From contig NZ_CP110680.1 of NCBI RefSeq assembly GCF_028583725.1, positions 1,054,001 to 1,118,000 of the forward strand: a DNA stretch of 64,000 nucleotides. The letters run 5' to 3'. The notes beneath the pieces were generated by a model. That model was not told where the DNA came from, made no database searches, and was given only the letters and a program-made list of their open reading frames with translations. Origin of the DNA: Cellulomonas fimi (GTDB lineage Bacteria > Actinomycetota > Actinomycetes > Actinomycetales > Cellulomonadaceae). The position numbers were made by a program, and so were the translations under genes. Below, piece after piece: positions 42,041 to 51,855 of this stretch; within the stretch, counting starts at the first letter, position 1, and every line of letters starts with the position of its first letter.

Positions 42041-43789
42041 ATGACGACCACCCCGGAGCACGGCTCGGGCGACACCCACCCGCAGGCGCAGCCGACGCAG
42101 CCGATCCCGCCGATCGGCGCGACGCAGCCCCTGCCCACGCAGCCGGCCCACCCGACCAACCCCTTCACCGCCCCGCACCCCGCCGCGCCCGGCGAGGTGC
42201 ACGCGCAGGAGCAGGCGCGCCGCCAGGCCGCGCACGAGGAGGCGGTCCGGGCGCGCGCCGAGCGCGACGCCGCGTACCACGCGCAGTGGACCGCGGCGCA
42301 GCAGGCGGCCGCGCAGCACGCCGCCGCGCAGTCGTTCGGCCAGCACCCGACGCAGCAGCACCCGACGCAGCAGCACCCCGCCCAGCAGCAGCCGGTCCCG
42401 CCGAACGCCCCGCAGGCCGCGGCGCACCAGCCGCAGGCCGTGCACCCGGCTCCGTACGGCCCGGTCCGCACCGCCCCCGCGGGTGCGGGCGTCCCGCCGT
42501 ACGGCCCGACCGCGACGCACCCCGGCGGCACGGGCCCGCGCAAGCGCCGCACGTGGGTCCCGGTCGTGTCCGCCGCCGCGGTCGCCGCGGTCCTCGGCGT
42601 CGCCGCGACCGGCGCCGCCTTCACGCTCGGCGACGAGCGCGCGGACGGCACCCGGCCCGCCTCGCTCGCCGAGATCGGCCGCGACTCGACCGACACGGTC
42701 CCCGTCGCGGGCTCCACGAACGACGCGCCCGACTGGCAGGCCGTCGCACAGGCCGTCGCGCCGTCCGTCGTCGCGATCGAGGTCAGCACGGGCCAGGGCG
42801 GCGCCCAGGGCTCGGGCGTGATCGTCGACGACCAGGGTCACATCGTGACGAACAACCACGTCGTCGCCGGCGCCGCGGGCAAGGTCCAGGTCACGCTGAC
42901 CGACGGCCGGCTGTTCGAGGCGACCGTCGTCGGCACGGACCCCACGACCGACCTCGCGGTGATCAAGCTCGACGACGCGCCCGACGACCTCGTCGCGGCC
43001 GCGCTCGGCGACTCCTCCAAGGTGGAGGTCGGCCAGTCCGTCATGGCCGTCGGCAACCCGCTGGGCCTCGCCAACACCGTGACGACCGGCATCGTCTCGG
43101 CGGTCGACCGCCCGGTGTCCACGTCCGCGGAGGACGGCAGCCAGGCGACGGTCACCAACGCGATCCAGATCGACGCGGCGGTCAACCCCGGCAACTCCGG
43201 CGGTCCGCTGTTCGACGCGCAGGGCCGGGTCATCGGCATCAACTCGTCCATCGCGACGATGTCGCAGCAGTCCGGCTCGATCGGCCTCGGCTTCGCGATC
43301 CCCGTCGACCTGGTGAAGAACATCGCCACGCAGCTCATCGACGACGGCACCGCGGAGCACGCGTTCCTCGGCGTCAGCCTGTCCGACGGCACGGCGACGG
43401 CCGACGGCGTGACCCGCCGCGGCGCGGTCGTCGAGGAGGTCAGCCCCGACTCGCCCGCGTCGAAGGCGGGCCTCGAGGTGCAGGACGTCGTCGTCGCGAT
43501 CGACGGCAAGGCCGTCGGTGGCGCCGAGTCCCTCACCGCGTACGTCCGGGCGCTCGCGTCGGGCGACGAGGCGACGCTCACCGTCGTCCGCGACGGCAGG
43601 ACGTCGGACGTCGACGTGACGCTCGCCGCCCGGCAGGAGACGGCCCCGAGCCCGCAGGACCAGCAGGGCGGCCAGGGCCAGGGCGGCGGCCAGGGTCAGG
43701 GCCAGGACCCGCAGGGCCCCGGCGGCCTCCCGGGCGGGATGACGCCCGAGGACCTCTGGAAGTGGTTCCAGGGCCAGGACCAGGGCTGA
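42041..43789 (+). CDS. htrA: HtrA/DegP-like membrane-anchored serine protease with PDZ domain
   Basis: A 582-residue protease. Residues 1-165 are a cytoplasmic Pro/Gln/His-rich disordered segment with repeats of HPTQQ; one membrane helix (VVSAAAVAAVLGVAATGAAF) follows. The extracytoplasmic trypsin-like domain holds the triad His273 (TNNHVV), Asp304 (TTDLAV) and Ser386 (NPGNSGGPL). A PDZ domain (about 450-540, FLGVSLSDG...DVVVAIDGKAV) and a Gly/Gln-rich tail end the protein. It serves in surface protein quality control and stress response. The ATG follows AAGGAGGGACCCAC, an excellent site. Its place between menD and menF is probably incidental. Confidence 0.94.
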   Translation: MTTTPEHGSGDTHPQAQPTQPIPPIGATQPLPTQPAHPTNPFTAPHPAAPGEVHAQEQARRQAAHEEAVRARAERDAAYHAQWTAAQQAAAQHAAAQSFGQHPTQQHPTQQHPAQQQPVPPNAPQAAAHQPQAVHPAPYGPVRTAPAGAGVPPYGPTATHPGGTGPRKRRTWVPVVSAAAVAAVLGVAATGAAFTLGDERADGTRPASLAEIGRDSTDTVPVAGSTNDAPDWQAVAQAVAPSVVAIEVSTGQGGAQGSGVIVDDQGHIVTNNHVVAGAAGKVQVTLTDGRLFEATVVGTDPTTDLAVIKLDDAPDDLVAAALGDSSKVEVGQSVMAVGNPLGLANTVTTGIVSAVDRPVSTSAEDGSQATVTNAIQIDAAVNPGNSGGPLFDAQGRVIGINSSIATMSQQSGSIGLGFAIPVDLVKNIATQLIDDGTAEHAFLGVSLSDGTATADGVTRRGAVVEEVSPDSPASKAGLEVQDVVVAIDGKAVGGAESLTAYVRALASGDEATLTVVRDGRTSDVDVTLAARQETAPSPQDQQGGQGQGGGQGQGQDPQGPGGLPGGMTPEDLWKWFQGQDQG

Positions 43790-43910
43790 CACCCCGACCC
43801 GCACGGGTCACCGCGTCACGGCCGCGTCCCCCCGCTCGTGACGGCGCCCGTGCGACGCCGGGGGTCGCCCTCCCCGGCGGCCCCCGTGCCCGCGGTCACG
43901 CGACCGCGTC

Positions 43911-43943
43911 GACGCCCCCGGCCCACGGACGGCCGGGGGCGTC
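43911..43943. terminator. Bidirectional terminator between htrA and menF
   Basis: A perfect 13-bp stem, GACGCCCCCGGCC (43911-43923) and GGCCGGGGGCGTC (43931-43943), with a 7-base loop, between two convergent genes. The strongest hairpin seen in the window, without a U-tract. Confidence 0.88.
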
Positions 43944-43977
43944 GTGCTGCCCGCGGGCTGCCCGGGTCGGGAGGGGT

Positions 43978-45327
43978 TCAGGCGTCGCGACCGAGCGCGT
44001 CGCGCATCGGCACGAGCTTCGCCTCGGACTCGGCGAGCTCGGCGGCCGGGTCGGACGCGGCGACGATGCCGCAGCCGGCGAACAGCCGGACGGACCGGGG
44101 GTCCTGCGCGTCGACCTGCGCCGACCGCAGCGCGATGCCCCACTCGCCGTCGCCGTCGGCGCCCATCCACCCGACCGGCCCGGCGTACCGGCCCCGGTCC
44201 ATGCCCTCGACGCGGGCGATGAGCGCGCGCGCCGCGGTCGTCGGGGTCCCGCACACGGCGGCGGTGGGGTGCAGCGCGGCGGCCAGCGCGAGCGACGACG
44301 GGTGCGCGGCGTCACCGGCGGGCGCGGTGAGCACACCGGTCACGTCGGACGCGAGGTGCAGGACGTTCGGCAGGTGCAGCACGAACGGCACGTCGGGCAC
44401 GTTGGTCGACGAGCAGAACGGCTCCAGGGCCCGGGCCACGGACGACACCGCGTACTCGTGCTCCTCGAGGTCCTTGGAGGAGTGCGCCAGGATCGCGGCG
44501 CGCGCCATGTCGGCGGCGTCGTCGCCCGTGCGGCGGATCGTCCCGGCGAGCACGCGCGACGTGACGAGGCCCTTCTCGGACCGGACGAGCAGCTCGGGCG
44601 TCGCGCCCATGAGCCCGTCGACGCTGAACGTCCAGCAGGACGGGTAGCGCCGCGCGAGCCGCTGCAGCGCCCACCGCACGTCGACGGGGTGCTGCGACCG
44701 GGCGCGCACGTCGCGCGCGAGGACGACCTTCTCGACCTCGCCCGCACGGATCGCGGCGACCCCGGCGGCGACCACGTCGCGCCAGTCGTCGGCCGCGACG
44801 GCCCCGTCGCGGTACTCCACGTCGCCGGGGGCGACGGGCGGCACGCGCGGGCCGAGGACGTCGGCGAGCGTGGGCGCGGCGCCGAGGCGCGGTCCCGCGG
44901 TGATCGTGGTGAGCCAGGTGCGCCCGCCGCGACGGCCGACGACGACGCGCGGCACGACGACGACGCCGCCCGCGGGGGAGTCGTCGTCGAACGCGAACGA
45001 CGCGAACGCGACCGGTCCGGTGCCGGGCACGCGCACCTCGTCGCGGACCACCGCGTGCGCGAGGACCGTGCGCCACGCCTCCTCGGCGCGCGCGAACCGG
45101 TCGGCGCCGGTCACCTCGACGCGCAGCGTCTCGCCCCACGCCACGATCCCGTCGCCGCGCCGCACCCACGCGAGGGGCGCGTCGGAGGGCAGCAGGTCCA
45201 GCAGGTCCGCGGGGTCGGGGGTGCCGGCGTCCGCGTCGTGCGGCCGGCCGAGGTCGTCGAGGGGGACCGTCCGCACCACGAGCGGCTGGGGGACCGCGTC
45301 CGCGGGCGCGGCGGTCTGCGTGGTCAT
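43978..45327 (-). CDS. menF: Isochorismate synthase MenF
   Basis: A 449-residue chorismate-utilising enzyme that makes isochorismate for MenD. The conserved C-terminal half includes GEVEKVVLARD, RYPSCWTFSVDGLMGATPELLVR, SRVLAGTIRR, SSKDLEEHEYAV (magnesium glutamate region) and HPTAAVCGTPTTAA, followed by YAGPVGWMGADGDGEWGIALRSA. It lacks salicylate-specific fusions, so menaquinone synthesis is the natural role given the neighbours. The ATG at 45327 was taken; a GTG one codon earlier is also possible. It is divergent from menG. Confidence 0.93.
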   Translation of the reverse strand: MTTQTAAPADAVPQPLVVRTVPLDDLGRPHDADAGTPDPADLLDLLPSDAPLAWVRRGDGIVAWGETLRVEVTGADRFARAEEAWRTVLAHAVVRDEVRVPGTGPVAFASFAFDDDSPAGGVVVVPRVVVGRRGGRTWLTTITAGPRLGAAPTLADVLGPRVPPVAPGDVEYRDGAVAADDWRDVVAAGVAAIRAGEVEKVVLARDVRARSQHPVDVRWALQRLARRYPSCWTFSVDGLMGATPELLVRSEKGLVTSRVLAGTIRRTGDDAADMARAAILAHSSKDLEEHEYAVSSVARALEPFCSSTNVPDVPFVLHLPNVLHLASDVTGVLTAPAGDAAHPSSLALAAALHPTAAVCGTPTTAARALIARVEGMDRGRYAGPVGWMGADGDGEWGIALRSAQVDAQDPRSVRLFAGCGIVAASDPAAELAESEAKLVPMRDALGRDA

Positions 45328-45447
45328 CACGTCCAGGGTAGGCGTCGGCACGGGTGCTGCTCGTCGGCGGCGGTGTGACGTACGCGGCACCCGCGTGCGG
45401 CGCGGCGCGCGGGACGCGGCTCGTCGGGCGACGGCGGACCTGCGACG

Positions 45448-46152
45448 ATGGGCGCCATGTCCCGTGCCTCGCTCGAGAAGGACCCCCGCGACGTCGCGCG
45501 CATGTTCGACGCGGTCGCGCACCGCTACGACGTCACGAACGACGTCATCTCGCTCGGCCAGGACCGGGCGTGGCGCAAGGCGACGCTCGCGGCCCTGGCC
45601 GCGCAGCCGGGGGAGACGGTGCTCGACCTCGCGGCCGGGACGGGCACGTCGGCGGAGCCGCTCGCGGACGCGGGCGTGCGGGTCGTCGCGTGCGACCTGT
45701 CCATGGGCATGCTGGAGGTCGGCAAGCGCCGCCGCCCGGACCTGGCGTTCGTCGCGGGCGACGCGCTGCACCTGCCGTTCGCGGACGCGTCGTTCGACGC
45801 CGTGACCATGTCGTTCGGGTTGCGCAACGTGTCCGACGTGCCGGCGGCCCTCGAGGAGCTGCTCCGCGTCACGAAGCCCGGCGGGCGGCTCGTGGTGTGC
45901 GAGTTCTCGACGCCCACGTGGAAGCCGTTCCGCACGGTCTACTCGAACTACCTCATGCGTGCGCTGCCGCCGGTCGCGCGGGCCGTCTCCAAGGAGCCGG
46001 AGGCGTACACCTACCTCGCGGAGTCCATCCGCGAGTGGCCGGACCAGCGTGCGCTGGGGCTCATGGTCAAGCGCGCGGGCTGGGACCACGTGGCGTTCCG
46101 GAACCTGTCCGGGGGGATCGTCGCGCTGCACCGCGGGACCCGTCCGGAGTGA
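45448..46152 (+). CDS. menG: Demethylmenaquinone methyltransferase MenG (UbiE family)
   Basis: A 234-residue SAM-dependent methyltransferase that adds the ring methyl group, the last step to menaquinone. UbiE motifs: [20 protein letters not shown] near the start, [16 protein letters not shown] (motif I), [13 protein letters not shown], and [15 protein letters not shown] second ATG (45457) three codons downstream is an alternative start. It is followed by a 259-base gap to the menJ-like gene; no other gene was found in it. Confidence 0.95.
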   Translation: MGAMSRASLEKDPRDVARMFDAVAHRYDVTNDVISLGQDRAWRKATLAALAAQPGETVLDLAAGTGTSAEPLADAGVRVVACDLSMGMLEVGKRRRPDLAFVAGDALHLPFADASFDAVTMSFGLRNVSDVPAALEELLRVTKPGGRLVVCEFSTPTWKPFRTVYSNYLMRALPPVARAVSKEPEAYTYLAESIREWPDQRALGLMVKRAGWDHVAFRNLSGGIVALHRGTRPE

Positions 46153-46361
46153 TCCGGTGGCGTCGCGCGACCGGGTGACGGCGGCGGCCTGGCAGGTCGC
46201 GAGCGCCGTGGTCGATTCTCACGGCCCGCGGGCGGCCGTCCGGCGCGCCCGGAACGCCCCGGTCGCTGCCGCGTCGACGCGGAGCCGCAGGCCAGGAGCC
46301 CTTCTCCACGTCGTCTCCACAGGTTAGGCACACCTTCGGAGACACCGTCAGAAGCCGTGGT

Positions 46362-46367
46362 TACACT
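46362..46367 (+). promoter_or_regulatory. Candidate -10 element of the menJ-like/nuo transcript
   Basis: TACACT in the context GGTTACACTCGC fits the actinobacterial -10 pattern. Transcription would begin near 46373-46375, directly before the candidate Rex operator. A convincing -35 hexamer was not found. Confidence 0.4.
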
Positions 46368-46380
46368 CGCGCTGATCGCA

Positions 46381-46396
46381 CGTGAACATCGTCACA
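46381..46396. promoter_or_regulatory. Candidate Rex operator before the menJ-like gene and nuoA-N
   Basis: CGTGAACATCGTCACA matches the Rex site TGTGAANNNNTTCACA at 10 of the 12 specified arm positions (mismatches at the first position and at the first T of the right arm). It lies 15 bases after the candidate -10 element and 15 bases before the preferred start codon, a position where bound Rex would block transcription. The rex gene itself is in this window at 23474-24184. Confidence 0.6.
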
Positions 46397-46411
46397 AGTG
46401 GGGAGCCGCTC

Positions 46412-47707
46412 GTGGTGGGGACGACGACGGATGACGCGGACGTCATCGTCGTGGGTGCGGGGCCGGCCGGCTCCAGCGCCGCGTTCCACTGTGCCTCCGC
46501 GGGCCTCGACGTGCTGCTGCTCGAGAAGGCGGCGTTCCCGCGCGACAAGGTCTGCGGCGACGGCCTGACGCCGCGCGCGGTCGCCGAGCTCGTGCGCATG
46601 GGGCTGCCGCTGCGCGAGCAGGACGGCTGGATCCGCAACCGCGGGCTCCGCGTGCTCGGCGGCGGCCACCGCCTCGAGCTGCCGTGGCCCGAGCTGTCGT
46701 CGTACCCGTCGTACGGGCTCGCGAAGTCGCGCATGTCGCTCGACCACACGCTCGCGTCGCACGCCCGCGCGGCCGGCGCGAAGCTCGTCGAGCGGACGTC
46801 CGTCACGGGCCCGGTGCGCGACGAGCGGACCCGTCGCGTCGTGGGCGTCACGGCCCGCCCGGTCGACGACTCGGGGCACCGCACGGGGGACGAGGTCGTC
46901 TACCGCGCGCCCGTCGTCATCGCGGCCGACGGCGTCTCGACGCGCCTCGCCACGTCCGCGGGCCGCACCAAGCGCGACGACCGCCCGATGGGCGTCGCCG
47001 TCCGCACCTACTTCCGCACGCCGCGCCACGACGACCCGTGGATGGAGAGCCACCTCGAGCTCTGGGACGGCGAGCCCGGTCGCTCGAACCTCATGCCGGG
47101 CTACGGCTGGATCTTCTCCCTCGGCGACGGCACCGCCAACGTCGGCCTCGGCTCGGTGAGCTCGACGGCCGCCGCGACGAAGGTCGACTACAAGGCGCTG
47201 TTCGCCGCGTGGATGCGCAACGCGCCCGCCGAGTGGGAGTTCACGCCCGAGAACCAGGTCGGCCCGGTCCGCGGCGCCGCGCTCCCGATGGGCTTCAACC
47301 GCGGGCCGCTCTACGGCGACGGCCTCATGCTCGCGGGCGACTCCGCGGGCATGATCAGCCCGTTCAACGGCGAGGGCATCGCGTACGGCCTGCAGGCCGG
47401 CCGGGTCGCCGCCGACGCGATCGCCCAGGGGCTCGCGCGCGGGACGGCAGCGGGCCGCGAGCGCGCGTTCGCGACGTACCAGCGCCGCATGAAGGACGAC
47501 CTCGGCGGGTACTACACGCTGGGTCGCGTGTTCGTCCGGCTCATCGAGCACCCCGAGGTCATGCGGGTCTGCACCCGCTACGGCCTGCCGAGGCCGCTGC
47601 TCATGAAGTTCGTGCTCAAGCTCCTGTCCGACTGCTACGAACCCCGTGGCGGTGACATGGTGGACCGGGTGATCGCCGGCCTGGCGAGGATCGCCCCCGC
47701 CGCATGA
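46412..47707 (+). CDS. menJ: Geranylgeranyl-reductase-family flavoprotein, MenJ-like
   Basis: A 431-residue FAD-dependent reductase. The dinucleotide loop ADVIVVGAGPAGSSAAFHCA lies at about residues 7-26, FPRDKVCGDGLTPRAV is the family hallmark, and GLMLAGDSAGMISPFNGEGI is the second FAD motif. In mycobacteria MenJ saturates one isoprene unit of menaquinone, and the location after menG supports the same role here. The GTG at 46412 was chosen: it has GGGGAG six bases upstream and leaves the Rex-type operator in the leader. A GTG at 46382 in the same frame would put the operator inside the gene; GTG at 46415 is a third option. The nuoA gene follows after 57 bases. Confidence 0.88.
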   Translation: MVGTTTDDADVIVVGAGPAGSSAAFHCASAGLDVLLLEKAAFPRDKVCGDGLTPRAVAELVRMGLPLREQDGWIRNRGLRVLGGGHRLELPWPELSSYPSYGLAKSRMSLDHTLASHARAAGAKLVERTSVTGPVRDERTRRVVGVTARPVDDSGHRTGDEVVYRAPVVIAADGVSTRLATSAGRTKRDDRPMGVAVRTYFRTPRHDDPWMESHLELWDGEPGRSNLMPGYGWIFSLGDGTANVGLGSVSSTAAATKVDYKALFAAWMRNAPAEWEFTPENQVGPVRGAALPMGFNRGPLYGDGLMLAGDSAGMISPFNGEGIAYGLQAGRVAADAIAQGLARGTAAGRERAFATYQRRMKDDLGGYYTLGRVFVRLIEHPEVMRVCTRYGLPRPLLMKFVLKLLSDCYEPRGGDMVDRVIAGLARIAPAA

Positions 47708-47764
47708 CCTGTCCGCCCCGCACCCGCCCCCGGCTCGGCCTCGACGAAGAGGAGTGACGTCCTG

Positions 47765-48127
47765 ATGGACAACCCGTACGCCCCGCTGCTCGTCCTCATG
47801 GGCATCGCGGCCGTGCTCGCGCTCGGCGGTGTCGGCGCCAGCGCGATCCTCGGACCGAAGCGCTACAACCGCGCGAAGCTGGAGGCGTACGAGTGCGGCA
47901 TCGAGCCGACGCCGCACGCCATCGGCGGCGGCCGGTTCCCCATCAAGTACTACCTGGTGGCGATGACGTTCATCGTCTTCGACATCGAGGTCGTCTTCCT
48001 CTACCCGTGGGCCGTCGCGTTCGGCGACCTCGCGGTGTTCGGGCTCGTCGCGATGCTCGTGTTCCTGGTGCTCATCACGGTGCCGTTCGTCTACGAGTGG
48101 CGGCGCGGGGGCTTCGAGTGGGACTGA
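47765..48127 (+). CDS. nuoA: NADH-quinone oxidoreductase subunit A
   Basis: A 120-residue membrane subunit of complex I. Three helices are visible (PLLVLMGIAAVLALGGVGAS; IKYYLVAMTFIVFDIEVVFLYPW; VFGLVAMLVFLVLITVPFV). The signature loop KLEAYECGIEPTPHA contains the conserved cysteine near the quinone channel, and the acidic FDIEVVFLYPW helix 2 carries residues linked to proton coupling. It is the first gene of the 14-gene operon nuoA-N. The ATG is preceded by AAGAGGAGTGACGTCCTG. Confidence 0.96.
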   Translation: MDNPYAPLLVLMGIAAVLALGGVGASAILGPKRYNRAKLEAYECGIEPTPHAIGGGRFPIKYYLVAMTFIVFDIEVVFLYPWAVAFGDLAVFGLVAMLVFLVLITVPFVYEWRRGGFEWD

Positions 48128-48228
48128 CGTCACGGACGGGGGCGCGACGGCCGGGGCAGGCTCCCCGGGGCGCGCGCACAGGCAGGGCCACAGGCACCAC
48201 AGCACGGCGACGGACGGAGGGCTGACGC

Positions 48229-48780
48229 ATGGGGATCGAAGAGGCTCCCTCGGGATTCCTGCTGACGACGGTCGAGGACCTGGTCGGCTACTTCCGCAAG
48301 GGTTCGCTGTGGCCGGTGACGTTCGGCCTCGCGTGCTGTGCGATCGAGATGATGGCCGCGGGCGCCCCGCGGTACGACCTGTCGCGGTTCGGCATGGAGG
48401 TGTTCCGCGCGTCGCCGCGCCAGGCCGACCTCATGATCGTCGCGGGCCGCGTCAGCCAGAAGATGGCGCCCGTCGTGCGGCAGGTCTACGACCAGATGTC
48501 GGCGCCGAAGTGGGTGCTGTCGATGGGCGTGTGCGCCTCGTCGGGCGGCATGTTCAACAACTACGCGATCGTCCAGGGCGTCGACCACGTCGTGCCGGTG
48601 GACATCTACCTGCCGGGCTGCCCGCCGCGACCCGAGATGCTCATCAACGCGATCCTCACGCTGCACGAGCAGATCCAGAACGAGCCGCTCGGCGTGAACC
48701 GTCGTGAGGCCGCGGCCGCCGCCGAGGCCGCCGCGCTCGCGGCGACCCCCACCTCGCACATGACGGGCCTGCTGCGATGA
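48229..48780 (+). CDS. nuoB: NADH-quinone oxidoreductase subunit B
   Basis: A 183-residue peripheral subunit that carries the terminal [4Fe-4S] cluster N2, which reduces the quinone. Ligands are the tandem cysteines in [12 protein letters not shown], the cysteine in [15 protein letters not shown], and the one in [10 protein letters not shown]. The C-terminal 30 residues are an Ala/Glu-rich tail. It overlaps nuoC by 4 bases; 101 bases separate it from nuoA. Confidence 0.97.
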   Translation: MGIEEAPSGFLLTTVEDLVGYFRKGSLWPVTFGLACCAIEMMAAGAPRYDLSRFGMEVFRASPRQADLMIVAGRVSQKMAPVVRQVYDQMSAPKWVLSMGVCASSGGMFNNYAIVQGVDHVVPVDIYLPGCPPRPEMLINAILTLHEQIQNEPLGVNRREAAAAAEAAALAATPTSHMTGLLR

Positions 48781-49565
48781 CCGACGAGACGAAGGACGCC
48801 GCAGCGGCCGCGAAGCCGGGCGACGCGGGCACCGGGGCCCAGGCGACCAGCGAGGCCGCGCTCGAGGCCGGCGGGCAGAACGTCCCGGCGAGCCCGCGCA
48901 CGCCGCTCGAGGTCGTCGACGTCCGGCACGGCATGTTCGGCGCGCACGGGACGGGCGACACCTCGGGGTACGGCGGTCTCGTCGTCCCGGTCGTGCTGCC
49001 CGGGCCGAGCGAGCGGCCGTACGGCGGCTGGTTCGACGAGGTCGTCGACGTGCTGACCGAGGTCCTCGACGAGAACGGCACGGGCTTCGCGAACGCCGTG
49101 GAGTCGGTGGTCGTGGACCGCGAGGAGCTCACGCTGCACGTCGCGCGCGAGCACGTCGTCGCGGTCGCGAGCGCGCTGCGCGACGACCCGGACCTGCGGT
49201 TCGAGCTCAGCCTCGGCGTGAGCGGCGTGCACTACCCGCACGAGACGGGCCGCGAGCTGCACGCCGTCTACCACGTGGTGTCGGTGACCCACGGGCGTCG
49301 CCTGCGGTTCGAGGTCACGGCGCCCGACGCCGACCCGCACATCCCGTCGACGACGTCCGTCTACCCGGCCAACGACTGGCACGAGCGCGAGACGTACGAC
49401 TTCTTCGGCATCGTCTTCGACGGCCACCCCGGCCTCGCGCGCATCGAGATGCCCGACGACTGGCCGGGCCACCCGCAGCGCAAGGACTACCCCCTCGGCG
49501 GCATCCCGGTCGAGTACAAGGGCGCGACCGTGCCGCCCCCGGACCAGCGGAGGTCCTACTCATGA
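48777..49565 (+). CDS. nuoC: NADH-quinone oxidoreductase subunit C
   Basis: A 262-residue peripheral subunit (30-kDa family). An N-terminal acidic and Ala-rich leader of about 45 residues precedes the conserved core: [39 protein letters not shown] and the family signature [21 protein letters not shown], then [16 protein letters not shown]. It contacts NuoD and forms part of the quinone module. It shares 4 bases with both nuoB and nuoD. Confidence 0.96.
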   Translation: MTDETKDAAAAAKPGDAGTGAQATSEAALEAGGQNVPASPRTPLEVVDVRHGMFGAHGTGDTSGYGGLVVPVVLPGPSERPYGGWFDEVVDVLTEVLDENGTGFANAVESVVVDREELTLHVAREHVVAVASALRDDPDLRFELSLGVSGVHYPHETGRELHAVYHVVSVTHGRRLRFEVTAPDADPHIPSTTSVYPANDWHERETYDFFGIVFDGHPGLARIEMPDDWPGHPQRKDYPLGGIPVEYKGATVPPPDQRRSYS

Positions 49566-50905
49566 GCACCCCCCACGCGACCGCGCACCTGGTCGACGAC
49601 GACACGACGGGCGTCCCGACGTTCGAGGCGTCCGGCGGCGACTGGTCGGACATCGCCGAGGAGGCGGCGCGCCTCGGCGAGGAGCGCATCGTCGTCAACA
49701 TGGGCCCGCAGCACCCGTCGACGCACGGCGTGCTCCGGCTCATGCTCGAGATCGACGGCGAGACGGTGACCGAGGCCCGCGCGGGCATCGGCTACCTGCA
49801 CACGGGCATCGAGAAGAACATGGAGTACCGCACCTGGACCCAGGGCGTGACCTTCTGCACGCGCATGGACTACGTCGCGCCGCTGTTCCAGGAGGCCGCG
49901 TACTGCCTGGCGGTCGAGAAGCTGCTCGGCATCACGGACGACGTGCCCGAGCGCGCGACGGTCATCCGCGTCCTGCTCATGGAGCTCAACCGCATCGCGT
50001 CGCACCTCGTGTGCCTCGCGACGGGCGGCAACGAGCTCGGGGCGACGACGATCATGACCGTGGGCTTCACGGCCCGCGAGGAGGTCCTGCGGATCTTCGA
50101 GCTCATCACGGGCCTGCGCATGAACCACGCGTTCATCCGCCCCGGCGGCGTCGCGCAGGACATCCCGCCCGGCGCGATCGACACGATCCGTGAGGCGCTC
50201 ACCACGATGCGCCACTACTTCACGCAGCTCGAAGACCTCATGATGGCGAACCCGATCCTCCACCTGCGCCTCAAGGAGGTCGGCTACCTCGGGCTGTCGG
50301 GCTGCATGGCGCTCGGGATCACCGGTCCGGTGCTGCGCTCCGCCGGCCTGCCGTACGACGTCCGCAAGGCGGCGCCGTACTGCGGCTACGAGACGTACGA
50401 CTTCGACGTCCCGGTCGCGACCGAGGCGGACTCGTGGTCGCGCGTCGTCCTCCGCATGGAGGAGTGCTACCAGTCGATGAAGATCATCGAGCAGACGCTG
50501 GACCGGCTCCAGAAGATGGGCCCGGGGCCCGTCATGGTCGGCGACAAGAAGATCGCCTGGCCCGCGCAGCTCGCGATCGGGTCGGACGGCATGGGCAACT
50601 CGCTCGACCACATCAAGGAGATCATGGGCACCTCGATGGAGGCCCTGATCCACCACTTCAAGCTCGTCACCGAGGGCTTCCGCGTCCCGGCGGGCCAGGT
50701 GTTCCAGACCGTCGAGCACCCGCGCGGCGAGCTCGGCGTGCACCTCGTCTCCGACGGCGGCACGCGGCCGTACCGGGCCCACTTCCGGGACCCGTCGTTC
50801 AACAACCTGCAGGCCGTGTCGATCATGTGCGAGGGCGGGCAGGTGGCCGACGTGGTCGTCGCCGTCGCGTCGCTCGACCCGGTGCTCGGAGGGGTGGACC
50901 GCTGA
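49562..50905 (+). CDS. nuoD: NADH-quinone oxidoreductase subunit D
   Basis: A 447-residue peripheral subunit (49-kDa family, related to hydrogenase large subunits) that forms most of the quinone-binding cavity with Nuo[22 protein letters not shown] carries the conserved histidine loop next to the quinone head group; [15 protein letters not shown] and [15 protein letters not shown] are other family signatures, and [13 protein letters not shown] is the conserved C-terminus. It overlaps nuoC by 4 bases and shares one base with the nuoE start codon. Confidence 0.97.
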   Translation: MSTPHATAHLVDDDTTGVPTFEASGGDWSDIAEEAARLGEERIVVNMGPQHPSTHGVLRLMLEIDGETVTEARAGIGYLHTGIEKNMEYRTWTQGVTFCTRMDYVAPLFQEAAYCLAVEKLLGITDDVPERATVIRVLLMELNRIASHLVCLATGGNELGATTIMTVGFTAREEVLRIFELITGLRMNHAFIRPGGVAQDIPPGAIDTIREALTTMRHYFTQLEDLMMANPILHLRLKEVGYLGLSGCMALGITGPVLRSAGLPYDVRKAAPYCGYETYDFDVPVATEADSWSRVVLRMEECYQSMKIIEQTLDRLQKMGPGPVMVGDKKIAWPAQLAIGSDGMGNSLDHIKEIMGTSMEALIHHFKLVTEGFRVPAGQVFQTVEHPRGELGVHLVSDGGTRPYRAHFRDPSFNNLQAVSIMCEGGQVADVVVAVASLDPVLGGVDR

Positions 50906-51855
50906 TGTCGGTCGAGGAGATCGGGGGCGCCCGCGTCCCGGGCGCGACGCACCGCACGTCGTTCGACGACGAGACGCGTGCGCGGCTGTCCGCGGACGCG
51001 GCGGTCATCAAGGCCCGCTACCCGCAGGAGCGCTCGGCGCTGCTGCCCCTGCTGCACCTCGTGCAGTCGGAGGACGGGTACGTGAGCCCGCGCGGCATCG
51101 CGTTCTGCGCGGCCGAGCTCGGGCTGACGACGGCCGAGGTCAGCGCGGTCGCGACGTTCTACACGCAGTACAAGCGGCACCCCAACGGCGACTACACGGT
51201 CGGGGTGTGCACGAACACGCTGTGCGCGGTCATGGGCGGCGACGCGATCTGGGAGGAGCTCTCCGACCACCTCGGCGTCGGCCACGACGAGACGACCGAG
51301 GACGGCGCGATCACCCTCGAGCGCGTCGAGTGCAACGCGGCCTGCGACTACGCGCCCGTCGTGATGGTCAACTGGGAGTTCTTCGACAACCAGACGCCGG
51401 ACTCGGCGCGCGACGTCGTCGAGGCGCTGCGTGCGGGGACCCCCGTCGCACCGACCCGCGGTGCCGACCACGTCTGCACGTTCAAGGAGATGAGCCGCGT
51501 GCTCGCGGGCTTCTCCGACGGGCGCGCCGACGAGGGCGTGGGCGCAGGCCCGGCGACGCTGCGCGGCATCGAGCTCGCGCGGCAGGAGGGCTGGACCGCC
51601 CCGGCGTTCACCGACGAGGAGCGCACGCGCGCCGCCGAGCAGGCCCGGACTCCGGCGCGGGGCACCCCGCGTGCCGCGGCACCCGGAGCACCGGCGGGCG
51701 AGCGTCCCGCGTCCGCGGCCGAGCCCACCCCGGCGGGGACGCCCGCGCCGGGCGGCGAGCAGTCGAGCGCCGAGCGCCCGCCCGTGAGCGAGGGCGACGT
51801 CTCGGCCGAGCAGGAGCAGCGCAAGCAGTCCTCCGACGACGCGAAGGAGTCGTGA
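50905..51855 (+). CDS. nuoE: NADH-quinone oxidoreductase subunit E, with long C-terminal tail
   Basis: A 316-residue subunit (24-kDa family) of the NADH module carrying the [2Fe-2S] cluster N1a. Ligands are in [14 protein letters not shown] (CxxxxC) and [11 protein letters not shown] (CxxxC). The catalytic core ends near residue 215; the remaining roughly 100 residues are Pro/Ala/Glu-rich and probably disordered, well beyond the usual length of 160-240. It shares one base with nuoD (TGATG) and one with nuoF. Confidence 0.95.
   Translation: MSVEEIGGARVPGATHRTSFDDETRARLSADAAVIKARYPQERSALLPLLHLVQSEDGYVSPRGIAFCAAELGLTTAEVSAVATFYTQYKRHPNGDYTVGVCTNTLCAVMGGDAIWEELSDHLGVGHDETTEDGAITLERVECNAACDYAPVVMVNWEFFDNQTPDSARDVVEALRAGTPVAPTRGADHVCTFKEMSRVLAGFSDGRADEGVGAGPATLRGIELARQEGWTAPAFTDEERTRAAEQARTPARGTPRAAAPGAPAGERPASAAEPTPAGTPAPGGEQSSAERPPVSEGDVSAEQEQRKQSSDDAKES

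Noticed and set aside
42300..42400. Repeats in the htrA 5' region as a DNA-level repeat element
   Set aside because: The repeats code for the in-frame HPTQQ units of the disordered N-terminal segment and do not extend beyond the gene.
46382..46411. GTG at 46382 as the start of the menJ-like gene
   Set aside because: It has no ribosome site and would place the Rex-type palindrome in the coding sequence; GTG at 46412 has GGGGAG at the correct distance.
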